NCBI GenBank assembly: GCA_905210855.1
Contig: CAJLYL010000006.1
Span: 1 to 34,014 of the forward strand
From: an uncultured Clostridia bacterium
GTDB taxonomy: Bacteria; Bacillota; Clostridia; UMGS1810
DNA: 34,014 nucleotides
Reading direction: 5' to 3'
Shown: in pieces, positions 8,364 to 16,345 of the stretch
How positions within the stretch are numbered: the stretch's first letter is position 1
Layout: each line of letters opens with the position of its first letter
Position numbers and translations under genes: made by a program
The notes under the pieces: model-generated
The model's database searches: none
The model's input: the letters and a program-made list of their open reading frames with translations, nothing else
What the model was told of the DNA's origin: nothing

Positions 8364-10997
8364 GTGCAGACAAAAAGGGAATTACCCAAGACATACAACC
8401 CTGCGGAGGTAGAGGACAAAATCTATGCCAACTGGGTTGACAAAAAGTATTTTGAGGCAGAGCCGGACAGCAAAAAGAAGCCGTATACAATAGTTATACC
8501 GCCTCCGAATGTTACCGGTCAGCTCCATATGGGTCACGCCCTGGACGAAACTCTCCAGGACATACTCATCCGCTACAAGCGAATGAAGGGCTATGCGGCG
8601 CTGTGGATTCCGGGTACGGATCACGCCGGCATTGCCACTCAGATAAAGGTTGAGGCGGAGCTGCGCAAAGAGGGACTTACCAGATACGACCTCGGCAGAG
8701 AGAAATTTCTCGAGAGGGTGTGGGACTGGAAACATCAGTACGGCAGCCGCATCATAAATCAGCTCAAAAAGCTGGGTTCGTCCTGTGCGTGGTCGCGCGA
8801 GCGTTTCACAATGGATGAGGGATGCTCCGACGCTGTAAAAGAGGTTTTTGTAAAGCTCTACAACAAGGGTCTTATATATCAGGGTCACAGAATAATCAAC
8901 TGGTGTCCGCACTGCATCACGGCGCTGTCCGACGCAGAGGTGGAGTATACCGAGCAGGACGGATTTTTCTGGCACATTAAGTATCCGGTCAAGGATTCCG
9001 ACAGGTTTGTGGAGATTGCCACCACACGTCCGGAAACGCTTTTCGGCGACACCGCGGTCGCTGTCAACCCCGATGACGAGAGATATGCCGATCTTGTGGG
9101 CAAGACTCTCATTCTGCCGCTTGTAGGCAGGGAGATTCCCGTCATTGCGGACGAATATGTTGACAAGGAGTTCGGAACAGGCTGTGTAAAAATTACTCCG
9201 GCTCACGATCCGAATGACTTTGAGGTCGGTCTGCGCCATAATCTTGAGCAGATCAAGGTTATGAACGACGACGCGACCATGAATAAATATGCCGGCAAGT
9301 ACCAAGGTATGGATCGCTACGAATGCCGCAAGGCTATGGTAGAGGAACTGAAAGACCTCGGCTTGCTTGTAAAAATAGTTCCGCACAAGCACAATGTCGG
9401 TCAGTGCTACCGCTGTGGCACAACCGTTGAGCCGATCATATCCAAACAGTGGTTTGTGAAGATGAAACCCCTTGCAGAGCCTGCGGTTGAGGTAGTAAAG
9501 AACGGCACGGTTAAGTTTGTGCCGGACAGATTTTCCAAAACCTATCTCAACTGGATGGAGAATGTGCACGACTGGTGCATCTCCCGTCAGCTGTGGTGGG
9601 GTCACCGTATTCCGGCATTCTACTGCGAGGACTGCGGCGAGACAACTGTTTCCAAAGATATCGTAACCAAGTGCCCCAAGTGCGGCGGCGCGGTAAAACA
9701 GGATAGCGATGTGCTCGACACATGGTTCAGCTCGGCTCTGTGGCCGTTCTCGACCCTCGGCTGGCCCAAGAAAACAGAGGACTTTAAGTATTTCTACCCC
9801 ACATCGACCCTCGTTACGGGTTATGACATAATCTTTTTCTGGGTGGCGAGGATGATTTTCTCGGCACTGGAGCAGACCGGCAAAGCGCCGTTTGACCATG
9901 TGTTCATCCACGGCATAGTGCGCGACAGTCAGGGCAGAAAGATGAGCAAATCGCTCGGCAACGGCATAGATCCGCTTGAGGTAATTGCGGAATACGGCGC
10001 CGACGCGCTGCGCTTTACCCTTGCCACGGGCAATTCCCCGGGAAACGATATGCGTTATTATCAGGAGAGGGTAGAGGCAAGCAGAAACTTTGCGAACAAG
10101 ATATGGAATGCGTCGCGTTTCCTGCTTATGAATCTTGATATAGACAAGATAGAGCTTCCCGATGAATCGGAGCTGCGCGTGGAGGACAAATGGATTCTCT
10201 CCGTGTTCAACCGAGTTGCAAAAGAGGTTGGCGAGAATATTGATAAATTTGAGCTTGGCATAGCGGTAAGCAAGCTGTACGATTTTATCTGGGACAACTA
10301 CTGCGACTGGTACATCGAGCTTGTCAAACCCCGTCTTTATGCAAAGGACGGCTCGGAGAAGACTGCACAGCAGGTGCTGGCATATGTGCTTGAGAATTCG
10401 CTCAAGCTGCTGCATCCGTTTATGCCGTTTATCACCGAGGAGATTTTCGGCTATCTGCCCACGGGTGAGGAGAGCATCATGATTTCCTCCTGGCCGGAGT
10501 TTGACGAAAAACTTTGTTTCGAGGCGGACGAAAAGCGCATGAACATCGTGATGAATGCCATAAAGGCAATCAGAAACGTGCGCACACAGATGAATGTTGT
10601 CCCGAGTAAAAAGGCTAAGGTCATCATAGTGACCGCGGACAAATCCCTCTTTGAGGGCACGGAGCAGTTCTTTGAGAAGCTTGCCGGTGCGTCCGAGACG
10701 GTTATCCAAACGGACAAGAGCGGCATTGACGACAACGCCGTTACGGCGGTGTCCGAGGGTGCGGAGCTTTTTATACCGCTTGATGAGCTTATCGATCGCG
10801 ACAAGGAGCTTGCGCGCCTGAATGACGAGAAAAAACGTCTTGAGGCGGAGATAAAGAGAGTTGAGAGCAAGCTCGGCAATGCCGGATTCGTTGCAAAGGC
10901 ACCGGAGAAGATTGTCAGCGAGGAGCGCGAAAAGGGCGAAAAGTATAAAGAAATGCTCGCCAAGGTAATGCAAAGTATAGAGAGCATGAACAGATAG
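8364..10997 (+). CDS. valS: Valine--tRNA ligase
   Basis: Class I aminoacyl-tRNA synthetase that charges tRNA-Val, with an editing domain that clears mischarged threonine. Seen: PPPNVTGQLHMGH with the HIGH-type signature at residues 55-58, the KMSKS loop at 526-530, paired cysteines in CYRCG and CEDCG...CPKCGG that may hold zinc, and a C-terminal coiled coil (about 805-877) typical of ValRS. Length is 877. The start is a GTG at 8364; an AAAGGA SD lies about 12 bases upstream, and a three-codon ATG reading frame at 8352-8363 ends directly before it. There is no space for a T-box upstream, so the gene seems not to be controlled by that route here. Confidence 0.97.
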   Translation: MQTKRELPKTYNPAEVEDKIYANWVDKKYFEAEPDSKKKPYTIVIPPPNVTGQLHMGHALDETLQDILIRYKRMKGYAALWIPGTDHAGIATQIKVEAELRKEGLTRYDLGREKFLERVWDWKHQYGSRIINQLKKLGSSCAWSRERFTMDEGCSDAVKEVFVKLYNKGLIYQGHRIINWCPHCITALSDAEVEYTEQDGFFWHIKYPVKDSDRFVEIATTRPETLFGDTAVAVNPDDERYADLVGKTLILPLVGREIPVIADEYVDKEFGTGCVKITPAHDPNDFEVGLRHNLEQIKVMNDDATMNKYAGKYQGMDRYECRKAMVEELKDLGLLVKIVPHKHNVGQCYRCGTTVEPIISKQWFVKMKPLAEPAVEVVKNGTVKFVPDRFSKTYLNWMENVHDWCISRQLWWGHRIPAFYCEDCGETTVSKDIVTKCPKCGGAVKQDSDVLDTWFSSALWPFSTLGWPKKTEDFKYFYPTSTLVTGYDIIFFWVARMIFSALEQTGKAPFDHVFIHGIVRDSQGRKMSKSLGNGIDPLEVIAEYGADALRFTLATGNSPGNDMRYYQERVEASRNFANKIWNASRFLLMNLDIDKIELPDESELRVEDKWILSVFNRVAKEVGENIDKFELGIAVSKLYDFIWDNYCDWYIELVKPRLYAKDGSEKTAQQVLAYVLENSLKLLHPFMPFITEEIFGYLPTGEESIMISSWPEFDEKLCFEADEKRMNIVMNAIKAIRNVRTQMNVVPSKKAKVIIVTADKSLFEGTEQFFEKLAGASETVIQTDKSGIDDNAVTAVSEGAELFIPLDELIDRDKELARLNDEKKRLEAEIKRVESKLGNAGFVAKAPEKIVSEEREKGEKYKEMLAKVMQSIESMNR

Positions 10998-10999
10998 TT

Positions 11000-11034
11000 A
11001 ATTCGGGTTGCCGTTTCGGCAACCCGAATTTTTG
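11000..11034 (+). terminator. Intrinsic terminator after valS
   Basis: A 14-base-pair perfect stem (11000-11013 with 11017-11030) around a three-base loop, built on TTCGGGTTGCCG and its complement and followed by a short T-run. It lies three bases after the valS stop codon. Confidence 0.85.
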
Positions 11035-11053
11035 AAATGAAAGGCTTGGTATT

Positions 11054-12331
11054 ATGAAATCGGAAAAAGACTGCATAGAATACATCCATTCCCTCTCGCG
11101 CTTCGGTGCAAAATCCGGGCTGGACAATATAACAAAAATCTGCGCCGCGCTCGGCAATCCGCAGGACAGGTTAAATTTTATCCATGTTGCAGGCACAAAC
11201 GGCAAGGGCTCTGTCTGTGCCATGCTTGCCTCGGTGCTGTCGCGCCGATATCGCGTCGGTCTGTACACGTCGCCGTTTATAGAGATGTTCAATGAGCGCA
11301 TAAGCATAAACGGCGAGAGCATATCCGCCGCAGATTTGATGAAATACACCGCCGAGGTCAGGGCGGCGTGCGAGAGAGCGAATGTTCATCCCATAGAATT
11401 TGAATTCATCACCGCCATGGGGTTTCTTTACTTTGCGGACAAGGGATGCGATGTTGTCGTGCTTGAGACGGGTCTCGGCGGCAGGCTGGATTCCACCAAT
11501 GTAATCAAAAATTCGCTTGTTGCCGTCATAACCGCCATCGGGCGCGACCACACAGCCATACTCGGAGATACCGTAGAGAAAATCGCTTTTGAAAAGGGCG
11601 GCATAATCAAGAGCGGCGCGCCGGTTGTAATATACGGCGGCATGGATTCCGCGGCGCGCGGCGTGATTGCAGACATCTGCTCCCTGCGCGGCAGTGAGCT
11701 GCACGGCTGCGCCGACGTGACGGACATAGAAGTCACACTCGGCGGCACAGCATTCACACTCGGCGGCAGGCGGCTGCACACCTCGCTTTGCGGAGCGCAC
11801 CAGGCATACAATGCCGCGCTTGCCGTCACGGCGCTGGAGTGCATAAGCGGCAAATTGCCTGTTGATGAAGCCGATATCTCCGACGGGCTCGGGAGCACAG
11901 AATGGAAATGCCGTTTTGAGGTTATCAAAAACGGCGACATGACAATCATCCTCGACGGCGCGCACAATGCGCACGGCATGGGAGCCTTTTGCGATGCCGC
12001 GGAGAGCATACTCGGCGATGCGCCAAAGACGGTTGTGCTCGGTATGCTCGGCGAGAAGGATTGCGCGGAGAGCGTCTGCCGTTTGTGCAGTATGAAAAAT
12101 GCCGATTTCATTGTTACTTCCGTGCCGAGCCTGCGCGCCACGGATTGCGGCGGACTTGTTGCCGAGCTGCGAGCAGACGGGGCGCAGGTCAGGTGTATAG
12201 AGGATTGTTTCGGCGCGGTGCGCGCCGCGGTTGACGCCGCGCCGCGCGGCGGAGTTGTGTGCGTTGTCGGCTCGCTGTATCTTGTCGGTGCGGTGAGGGG
12301 AATGTGCATGAATTTGATGAATCTTCATTAG
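11054..12331 (+). CDS. folC: Bifunctional folylpolyglutamate synthase / dihydrofolate synthase
   Basis: Adds glutamate to dihydropteroate and to folates, using ATP, in the cytoplasm. Seen: the P-loop HVAGTNGKGS at about residues 38-47, LETGLGGRLDSTNV with the family's metal and substrate contacts, and ILDGAHNAHG in the C-terminal domain. Length is 425, usual for FolC. The ATG at 11054 has AAAGG about 10 bases upstream. valS-folC is a common Firmicute order; the strong terminator between them suggests partial uncoupling. No terminator is evident after the gene: palindromic repeat DNA begins within about 10-20 bases of the stop, so read-through toward spoIIA is possible. Confidence 0.95.
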   Translation: MKSEKDCIEYIHSLSRFGAKSGLDNITKICAALGNPQDRLNFIHVAGTNGKGSVCAMLASVLSRRYRVGLYTSPFIEMFNERISINGESISAADLMKYTAEVRAACERANVHPIEFEFITAMGFLYFADKGCDVVVLETGLGGRLDSTNVIKNSLVAVITAIGRDHTAILGDTVEKIAFEKGGIIKSGAPVVIYGGMDSAARGVIADICSLRGSELHGCADVTDIEVTLGGTAFTLGGRRLHTSLCGAHQAYNAALAVTALECISGKLPVDEADISDGLGSTEWKCRFEVIKNGDMTIILDGAHNAHGMGAFCDAAESILGDAPKTVVLGMLGEKDCAESVCRLCSMKNADFIVTSVPSLRATDCGGLVAELRADGAQVRCIEDCFGAVRAAVDAAPRGGVVCVVGSLYLVGAVRGMCMNLMNLH

Positions 12332-12340
12332 AAATTGTGC

Positions 12341-12540
12341 ACCGGCTCGTGTGGGTATATTTTATTTTGGTTCGCTCTGTCGTCGAAACAAGCCGCGCAT
12401 CGTGCGCTGCAAATCGGGAGATTTACAGCTTACTTGCTTTGCTGTTTCTCCTCTTTCCCAAAAAGGCGCGCTACGCTACCACCTTTTTGGGAGCCCTATG
12501 CTGAACTCGCTTACACAAAATAAAATACACCTACCCTCGC
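12341..12540. repeat. Inverted-repeat element A (composite, MITE-like)
   Basis: A noncoding element of about 200 bases with terminal inverted repeats: GGGTATATTTTATTTTGG at 12353-12370 and its near complement at 12513-12535. Inside are further palindromes, including CCCAAAAAGG paired with CCTTTTTGGG. The right part, GCTGAACTCGCTT, is shared with elements at 14413-14496 and 29321-29406. The central part looks like an insertion within the family's roughly 85-base basic unit. No coding capacity is seen. Confidence 0.7.
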
Positions 12541-12658
12541 CTTTGAAATGGGTTTTTCCCTTGTGATGAACTATTGATAGAGCGGTAGGGGTCGATGACC
12601 TCATCGACCCGCAAATACAATTCACCGCTTCGCCAAATTAACCCATTTCCCGTCAAAG
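12541..12658. repeat. Nested palindromic element ending in the spoIIA promoter
   Basis: The outer arms CTTTGAAATGGGTT (12541 on) and AACCCATTTCCCGTCAAAG (ending 12658) are inverted with a small internal offset. A middle pair GAGCGGT / ACCGCTT and a central hairpin GGGTCGATGA-cc-TCATCGACCC are nested inside. This type of stacked palindrome is typical of small non-autonomous repeats in Clostridia. Its right end overlaps the candidate -35 of the spoIIA promoter. Confidence 0.65.
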
Positions 12659-12684
12659 GAATTTACGCAAACCTGCAAGAATAT
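12655..12684 (+). promoter_or_regulatory. Candidate sigma-H promoter of the spoIIA operon
   Basis: AAAGGAATT at 12655-12663, 12 bases, then CAAGAATAT at 12676-12684. This fits the known sigma-H consensus (RnAGGAwww, 11-12 bases, RnnGAATww) except for the first -10 base. spoIIA operons of endospore formers are sigma-H dependent. Transcription would start near 12690, right before the SD. Confidence 0.65.
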
Positions 12685-12716
12685 TAATCCCGAAAGGAGT
12701 TGGTATTCTTGCAGGT
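12671..12716 (+). promoter_or_regulatory. 13-bp perfect inverted repeat spanning -10 region, SD and start of spoIIAA
   Basis: ACCTGCAAGAATA at 12671-12683 is exactly complementary to 12704-12716, with a 20-base loop that carries the SD AAAGGAG. The left arm overlaps the candidate -10 and the right arm contains the TTG start codon. It could be a protein operator, or a hairpin formed only in transcripts that begin upstream. Confidence 0.6.
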
Positions 12717-13053
12717 CAATTTTTTTACCAAAGGTTTGAACTGTCTTGTGGCAAAGGTGTCGGGCGAGCTTGATCACCATGTTGCCGTGCAGGTGCGCAC
12801 CCAGACCGACGCGCGTTTGGTGCGCGGCAGGGCGCGCAACCTCATCTTCGACTTTTCCGACTTAAATTTCATGGATTCGTCGGGGATAGGTGTTGTCATC
12901 GGCAGATACAAACTTGTAAAAAGCAGCGGTGGCGAAGTCGCCATAGTCTGCCCGAATCTCAGTGTAAACAAAATTTTGCATATGTCGGGCATACCTAAAA
13001 TCATGGGTGTGTATCCGTCGTTTACGGATGTGCCGGAAAAATTACTTGGATGA
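12709..13053 (+). CDS. spoIIAA: Anti-sigma F factor antagonist SpoIIAA
   Basis: STAS-domain protein that, when unphosphorylated, binds SpoIIAB and releases sigma-F in the forespore. Seen: GELDHH near residue 19 and FMDSSGIGVVIGRY, where Ser58 is the phosphorylated serine; it has the same number as in Bacillus, which supports the start used. That start is the TTG at 12709, nine bases after AAAGGAG (12693-12699). A TTG at 12700 directly abuts the SD and is unlikely. Length is 114 residues, normal for the family. First gene of spoIIAA-spoIIAB-sigF, probably from the sigma-H-like promoter at 12655-12684. Confidence 0.93.
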   Translation: MQVNFFTKGLNCLVAKVSGELDHHVAVQVRTQTDARLVRGRARNLIFDFSDLNFMDSSGIGVVIGRYKLVKSSGGEVAIVCPNLSVNKILHMSGIPKIMGVYPSFTDVPEKLLG

Positions 13054-13066
13054 ATGGAGGATCATG

Positions 13067-13519
13067 ATGAACAGTTTGGCAAGAACAAAATATACTAATG
13101 AATTAAGGGCGGAGTTTCTCTCAAAATCGGAGAACGAGAGTTTTGCGCGTATGATTGCGGCATCGTTTATCGCGCCGCTCGACCCGACAATAGAAGAACT
13201 GTCTGATATCAGAACAGCGGTCAGCGAGGCTGTTACAAATGCCATAGTCCATGGCTATGGCGACAAAAAAGGCTATGTCTACCTGGAGTGCTATTCTCAG
13301 GACGACGATGTGACAATTGTTATCAAGGACTACGGCAAGGGCATAGAGGATGTGGCAAAGGCGCGCGAGCCTATGTTTACAACCAACCCCGACATGGAGC
13401 GCTCGGGCATGGGATTCACCGTTATGGAGACCTTTATGGATTCTGTGGATGTGGATTCCATAGTCGGCGTGGGCACAAAGGTAACCATGAAGCGGCGCAT
13501 AGGCAAAAACAGGCTTTAG
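13067..13519 (+). CDS. spoIIAB: Anti-sigma F factor / serine kinase SpoIIAB
   Basis: GHKL-type serine kinase that binds and inhibits sigma-F and phosphorylates SpoIIAA, setting compartment-specific sigma-F activity. Seen: N-box SEAVTNAIVHGY (residues 53-64), G1 box IKDYGKGIED, and G2 box ERSGMGFTVMET, all needed for ATP binding. Length is 150 residues. Two consecutive ATGs occur at 13064 and 13067; the second has better spacing from TGGAGG (13055-13060). The gap after spoIIAA is 13 bases and sigF follows within 11 bases, so the three genes form one transcript. Confidence 0.95.
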   Translation: MNSLARTKYTNELRAEFLSKSENESFARMIAASFIAPLDPTIEELSDIRTAVSEAVTNAIVHGYGDKKGYVYLECYSQDDDVTIVIKDYGKGIEDVAKAREPMFTTNPDMERSGMGFTVMETFMDSVDVDSIVGVGTKVTMKRRIGKNRL

Positions 13520-13530
13520 GGGGCGCTGCT

Positions 13531-14241
13531 ATGGACAATGAAACACTGCTCCGTCTGGCGCGCACAGGAAGCAAGGAGGCGCGCGACGCGGTTGTCAAAA
13601 ACAACTCCGCGCTTGTGTGGAGTGTGGTTGCGCGTTTCGGCAACCGCGGCTATGACAAGGAGGATATTTTTCAAATAGGCTGCATAGGTATGCTAAAGGC
13701 AATAGACCGTTTTGACGCGTCCTTCGGGGTAAAATTTTCCACATATGCCGTGCCGCTAATCATGGGCGAGATTCGCCGATTCATGCGCGACGACGGTATG
13801 CTCAAGGTGAGCCGCTCGCTCAAGGAGCTGGGCATAAGGGCGGCGGTTGTGCGCGACAAAATCATCTGTGACACAGGTGCTGAGCCGACAATCAGCAGTC
13901 TTGCGGCGGAGCTCGGCACAGACCGCGACACTCTTGTCATGGCGCTTGAGGCGTCGCAGCCCTGCGATTGTCTTGATCGCAAGCTTGCGCCGGACAGCGA
14001 CACCTATCTTATAGACACCGTTACATACGACCTGGACACGGGCGAAGCAATGATAGATTCGCTGTCGCTGCGCATGGCGATGGACGAGCTTGAGGAAGAC
14101 GACAGGCAGCTTGTCATTATGCGCTTTTTCAGGGGTAAAACTCAACGTGAGGTTGCCGAGAAGCTGCATATATCTCAGGTGCAGATTTCGCGCAGGGAAA
14201 AGAAGATTTTGCGGATATTGAGGGAAAAATTGAGTGCGTGA
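13531..14241 (+). CDS. sigF: RNA polymerase sporulation sigma factor SigF
   Basis: Forespore-specific sigma factor of the sigma-70 family. Seen: region 2 with DIFQIGCIGMLKAIDRFD and FSTYAVPLIMGEIRRFMRDD, and region 4 helix-turn-helix with KTQREVAEKLHISQVQISRR near the C-terminus. Length is 236 residues, slightly shorter than Bacillus SigF. I use the ATG at 13531 with AGGGGG about 10 bases upstream; the frame is open far upstream through spoIIAB, but that part is out-of-frame shadow. sigF rather than sigG is supported by the spoIIAA-spoIIAB context. No spoVA genes follow; repeat elements do. Confidence 0.95.
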   Translation: MDNETLLRLARTGSKEARDAVVKNNSALVWSVVARFGNRGYDKEDIFQIGCIGMLKAIDRFDASFGVKFSTYAVPLIMGEIRRFMRDDGMLKVSRSLKELGIRAAVVRDKIICDTGAEPTISSLAAELGTDRDTLVMALEASQPCDCLDRKLAPDSDTYLIDTVTYDLDTGEAMIDSLSLRMAMDELEEDDRQLVIMRFFRGKTQREVAEKLHISQVQISRREKKILRILREKLSA

Positions 14242-14267
14242 TGCATGATAAACTATGTGGCGGCTTT

Positions 14268-14379
14268 GGGGTGTATACGTGTTAATTTGTGCTTCGGCTC
14301 GGGGGTGCATATTATATTTTTTCAAACACACGCATACCATGTTGCTTCTATCGGTTTGCAAAAACACAATATACACCCC
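14268..14379. repeat. Inverted-repeat element B
   Basis: A noncoding stretch of about 112 bases bounded by GGGGTGTATACGTGTT (14268-14283) and a near complement (14363-14379). Its right part, CTATCGGTTTGCAAAA followed by the terminal repeat, recurs at 14529-14563 in a decayed copy. Same general class as the elements at 12341 and 14413. Confidence 0.6.
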
Positions 14380-14412
14380 TCACACTTGTGAAATTCCGCC
14401 ATCGGCTCGGGC

Positions 14413-14496
14413 GGATATATTTTATTTTGGCACGCTCAGACAGCAGTGCAGTAGCGCTGAACTCGTCGTCTGAGAATAAAAAATACATACACATCC
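14413..14496. repeat. Inverted-repeat element C (about 85 bp)
   Basis: Ends GGATATATTTTATTTTGG and a near complement ending ACATACACATCC, with an inner stem CTCAGAC / GTCTGAG. The 25-base core at 14441-14465 (beginning CAGCAGTGCAG) is identical to 29354-29378 except for one base. The sharing of core and ends shows a dispersed repeat family in this genome. Confidence 0.7.
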
Positions 14497-14778
14497 TTTG
14501 ACTAAATACTTTCGCCGCATACCTACTGCTATCGGTTTTCAAAATACAATATATACCACCGAGCCTTGCGCTCGTGCAGTGCAAAGTCATCATCACTCCC
14601 ATACATAATACCACAAATGATAGGATAAGTCAATTTTTGCCTGTATAAATCATTTACTTTTCCTCGCGCCGCGTATATCATATACTCATAATTCAAAATG
14701 ATTTTTGAGTAACGCCTGCGCGGCGGCGATCACCGCGGCAAGGCGGAATTCATCAAAAAAACAATGGGAGAGATTACA
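14497..14778. other. Noncoding, decayed repeat DNA
   Basis: Contains a partial repeat copy at about 14529-14563 (CTATCGGTTTTCAAAA plus terminal-repeat-like bases) and an imperfect GC-rich palindrome at about 14717-14747. No supported gene, promoter or RNA was found. Confidence 0.5.
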
Positions 14779-15376
14779 ATGCCGTTGATTGATATGCCGC
14801 TTGAAGAATTGAGAGAATACAAGGGTATAAACCCGAAACCAAGTGATTTTGATAATTATTGGGATGAATCCGTTGCCGATATGAAGGCAATCAATCCCAA
14901 TGTTGAACTGATACCGGCTAAGTTCAAGTCGCCCGTTGCGGATTGCTATGATTTATATTTTACCGGAGCGCACGGAGCGAGAGCTTACGCCAAATTTCTA
15001 AAGCCGAAGAACATAAAGGGTAAATGCCCCGCTGTGTTGAATTTTCACGGATACACGGGCAGAAGTTCGGATTGGGGCGACTACCTTGCCTATGCCGCAA
15101 GCGTATTTGCGGTCGCGGCGCCGGGCGCCGGAGGACGGCGCAGGCTGGGGTTACGGCAACGATCCGCGCACCGAGGATGAATTTGCCGCGCGCTACAAGG
15201 GTCTTACCGACGCACTGCTCGACAACGCAAATATTATGGGATTCTGTTACACGCAGCTCTATGATGTGGAACAGGAGAAAAACGGACTTATGACATATGA
15301 CCGCAAATTTAAGTTTGACCCCGGGATTTTTAAGAAAATAAACGAAAGAAAAGCGGCAATAGAACAAATCGATTGA
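14779..15376 (+). pseudogene. Chimeric relic: acetyl xylan esterase N-terminus joined out of frame to a GH2 C-terminus
   Basis: The first part reads MPLIDMPLEELREYKG and continues through LNFHGYTGRSSDWGDYLAYA, the start of an AXE1/cephalosporin-deacetylase-type esterase (family length about 320). It has an SD GGGAGAG and a proper ATG at 14779. Homology stops at about 15115-15135. From there a shifted frame gives GAGWGYGNDPRTEDEFAARY, GFCYTQLYDVEQEKNGL and YDRKFKF, the C-terminal end of a family 2 glycoside hydrolase, stopping at 15376. The esterase frame stops at 15180. A deletion joining two neighbouring carbohydrate genes explains this. The esterase lacks its nucleophile and the GH2 part lacks its catalytic domain, so neither can work. 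Family assignment rests on motif memory only. Confidence 0.75.
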
Positions 15377-15401
15377 CACGGCGGCAAAAATATGACATAA
15401 T
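15373..15401 (+). promoter_or_regulatory. Sigma-A-type promoter for the LytTR regulator
   Basis: TTGACA at 15373-15378, a 17-base spacer and CATAAT at 15396-15401. It overlaps the stop codon of the preceding relic, so the -35 may have been brought here, or kept, across the deletion. The leader to the ATG at 15436 is about 28 bases. Confidence 0.8.
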
Positions 15402-15435
15402 TACGGTATGAGAACATTTAAGGAGAACCGTAATA

Positions 15436-16143
15436 ATGAGAATAGCCGTATGTGACGATATGAAAAATGAACGCCGAAGAATCCGCGAGGCGCTTAATTC
15501 CGTGATAAAGGATTTCACGCTCGATGAATTTGACGACGGAAACGAGCTTTTGAAAAGCCACGCGGCTCATCGGTATGATGTGATTTTTCTCGATATCATC
15601 ATGCCGCGCGTCAGTGGCATGGAGACCGCCGCGCGCCTGCGCACGGCAGATACAAAAACCCCCGTGGTGTTTGTGTCCACAACCGAGGAATTCGGTGTGC
15701 AGAGTTACCGTGTGCAGGCGTTTGACTATCTGCTCAAGCCGATAGACGTCATGCAGCTGCGCTCATGCCTGAACAGACTGTTTTATGCCCACAGGAAAAA
15801 ACATTATGTCACCATTACATACCTCGGCAGCGACACAAGGGTGCTGCTGTCCAACATTCAGTGCCTGGAGAGCAATCTGCGCAAGGTCATCTTCACGCTT
15901 GCCGACAACCGTGAGATAGAGCTTAACGGCAGACTTGCCGATTATGAAGATTATCTTCTGCGCCACGGTTTCTGCCGCTGCCACAAGAGCTATATTGTCA
16001 ACATAGAGCATATTGACAGGGTGGACAGCGACACATTTGTGCTCAGCGGCGGCAAGCGCGTAAAAATATCGCGGACTCACCTTGCCGACGCCAAAAAGGC
16101 GTATTTCGATTATGTGTTTTCGCTCGACATGGGGCACGAGTAA
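15436..16143 (+). CDS. LytTR-family response regulator (orphan)
   Basis: A 235-residue two-component response regulator. The receiver domain (about 1-120) has the acidic pair CDD at 6-8, phospho-acceptor Asp53 in IFLDIIMP, a conserved switch region and Lys in DYLLKPID. The LytTR DNA-binding domain (about 130-232) contains ITYLGSDTR and the typical RCHKSYIVNIEHI. Such regulators (AgrA, VirR, LytR) control virulence, bacteriocin or cell-surface genes and normally pair with a HPK10-type histidine kinase; none is present in this window. The SD AAGGAGA and a strong promoter support expression. The BspA-like gene directly downstream could be a target, but that is inference. Confidence 0.93.
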   Translation: MRIAVCDDMKNERRRIREALNSVIKDFTLDEFDDGNELLKSHAAHRYDVIFLDIIMPRVSGMETAARLRTADTKTPVVFVSTTEEFGVQSYRVQAFDYLLKPIDVMQLRSCLNRLFYAHRKKHYVTITYLGSDTRVLLSNIQCLESNLRKVIFTLADNREIELNGRLADYEDYLLRHGFCRCHKSYIVNIEHIDRVDSDTFVLSGGKRVKISRTHLADAKKAYFDYVFSLDMGHE

Positions 16144-16286
16144 TTTATATGCGCGCAGCGCAATTCATTAACGGACGTTTTTGCAAATCGTCACTGTTTC
16201 CTCTGTGAAATTATCTCCAAAAAGTCAAATTCAACGAAAACGACACCTGTTTTTGCACATTTCAAACAAAGTGACACTTTAATTAT

Positions 16287-16334
16287 CTCCGTCTCGGTGC
16301 TGCAATCAACTCAAGACAAAACACTGAGACGGAG
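16287..16334 (+). promoter_or_regulatory. Hairpin able to mask the SD of the BspA-like gene
   Basis: CTCCGTCTCGGTG at 16287-16299 pairs with CACTGAGACGGAG at 16322-16334 (12 Watson-Crick pairs and one G-U) across a 22-base loop. The right arm contains part of the SD GGAGGG (16331-16336) of the gene starting at 16346. A translational off-switch or operator is possible. Confidence 0.5.
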
Positions 16335-16345
16335 GGATGATTTTT

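Noticed and set aside
8382..10973. 863-codon open frame on the - strand opposite valS
   Set aside because: It is antisense to a perfectly recognisable valine--tRNA ligase, has no known motifs and arises from codon bias.
14242..14640. Possible CRISPR-like array because of repeated strings
   Set aside because: Repeat units are inverted, of unequal spacing and diverged, with no regular spacers and no cas genes.
16180..16290. VirR/AgrA-type LytTR boxes before the BspA-like gene (CCTGTTTTTGCAC near 16246, a 10-base direct repeat AATTATCTCC at 16209 and 16281)
   Set aside because: Only a partial match to any known box and no properly spaced pair; not strong enough to annotate.
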